Source: DATDDB01 sp041490205
Lineage (GTDB): Bacteria > Pseudomonadota > Gammaproteobacteria > Burkholderiales > Gallionellaceae
Reading direction: 5' to 3'
Length of the DNA: 6,420 nucleotides
NCBI GenBank assembly: GCA_041490205.1
Contig: JBGPSQ010000175.1
Span: 1 to 6,420, forward strand
In this document: positions 6,234-6,420 of the stretch, in pieces
How positions within the stretch are numbered: position 1 is the first letter of the stretch
Layout: each line of letters begins with the position of its first letter
Notes under the pieces: generated by a model
What the model was told of the DNA's origin: nothing
Seen by the model: the letters and a program-made list of their open reading frames with translations, nothing else
The model's database searches: none
Position numbers and translations under genes: made by a program

Positions 6234-6420
6234 ATGATCTGCACCCACACGAAATGCAATCACGGTCACGAACCGGACGAGATGCAGCGCAGGCATTTCC
6301 TGCAATATTTGGCGGCAGGGCTGTTCACCGCGATGTTGCCGGCAGGGGACGCGCTTGCCGCCAACCCCGCCTTATTGCGCCAGCTTCCCGCCGGGCGCTC
6401 GGTATTCCGCGTATCCGGGC
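6234..6420 (+). CDS. N-terminus of a Tat-signal secreted protein, cut by the window edge; possibly FecR-like
   Basis: Sixty-two codons are visible. GGAG lies 6 nt before the ATG, 42 nt after the dipZ stop with no terminator between, so it is probably the third gene of the SigF operon. Residues 1-16 (MICTHTKCNHGHEPDE) are rich in Cys and His. They are followed by a Tat-like signal, QRRHFLQYLAAGLFTAMLPAGDALA, with a probable cut after ALA (residues 40-42). The mature part starts with AANPALLRQLPAGRSVFRVSG. An LPAGRSV-type opening resembles secreted FecR-domain proteins, but too little is present to be sure. A second ATG at 6282 (Met17) would give a standard-length signal but lacks a good Shine-Dalgarno. 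Confidence 0.7.
   Translation, partial: MICTHTKCNHGHEPDEMQRRHFLQYLAAGLFTAMLPAGDALAANPALLRQLPAGRSVFRVSG

Overview
The window looks like chromosomal DNA of a Gram-negative proteobacterium, most likely a betaproteobacterium. The grounds are moderately GC-rich, densely packed genes, an RNase G of proteobacterial type, two genes with Tat signals, and an ECF sigma factor paired with an NrsF-type (DUF1109) membrane anti-sigma. A Nitrosomonadales/Gallionella-like origin is a guess from general character and was not tested. No mobile element, tRNA, rRNA or CRISPR array was seen.

Left part (1-2521, plus strand): the 3' nine-tenths of rng (ribonuclease G), whose start lies upstream of the window. After a 121-bp gap comes a complete Old Yellow Enzyme-family FMN ene-reductase with a strong Shine-Dalgarno. 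A 93-bp convergent intergenic region follows, holding a short GC hairpin and an imperfect 18-nt direct repeat.

Centre (2615-3786, minus strand): a two-gene operon encoding an ECF sigma factor of the SigF/ECF16 type and its six-helix membrane anti-sigma NrsF. The two genes overlap by 4 nt (ATGA), which suggests translational coupling. This NrsF keeps only one of the two cysteines I recall as important for metal/oxidant sensing in Caulobacter.

Right part (3787-6420, plus strand, divergent from the sigma operon): a 209-bp intergenic region contains GTAACC-N16-CGAA, an exact match to the SigF promoter as I recall it from Caulobacter, just upstream of a compact operon. The operon is msrB (Tat-exported methionine-R-sulfoxide reductase), dipZ (a CcdA-like membrane electron carrier fused to a TlpA/thioredoxin domain and a C-terminal beta-rich domain), and the start of a third gene with a Tat-like signal. 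The proposed system is this: an envelope oxidant or metal stress relieves NrsF inhibition of SigF; SigF transcribes the divergent operon; DipZ carries reducing power from the cytoplasm to the periplasm; and the exported one-cysteine MsrB uses it to repair oxidised methionines. The gene families are read with high confidence. The circuit and the electron route are inferences from family knowledge, gene order and the promoter match.
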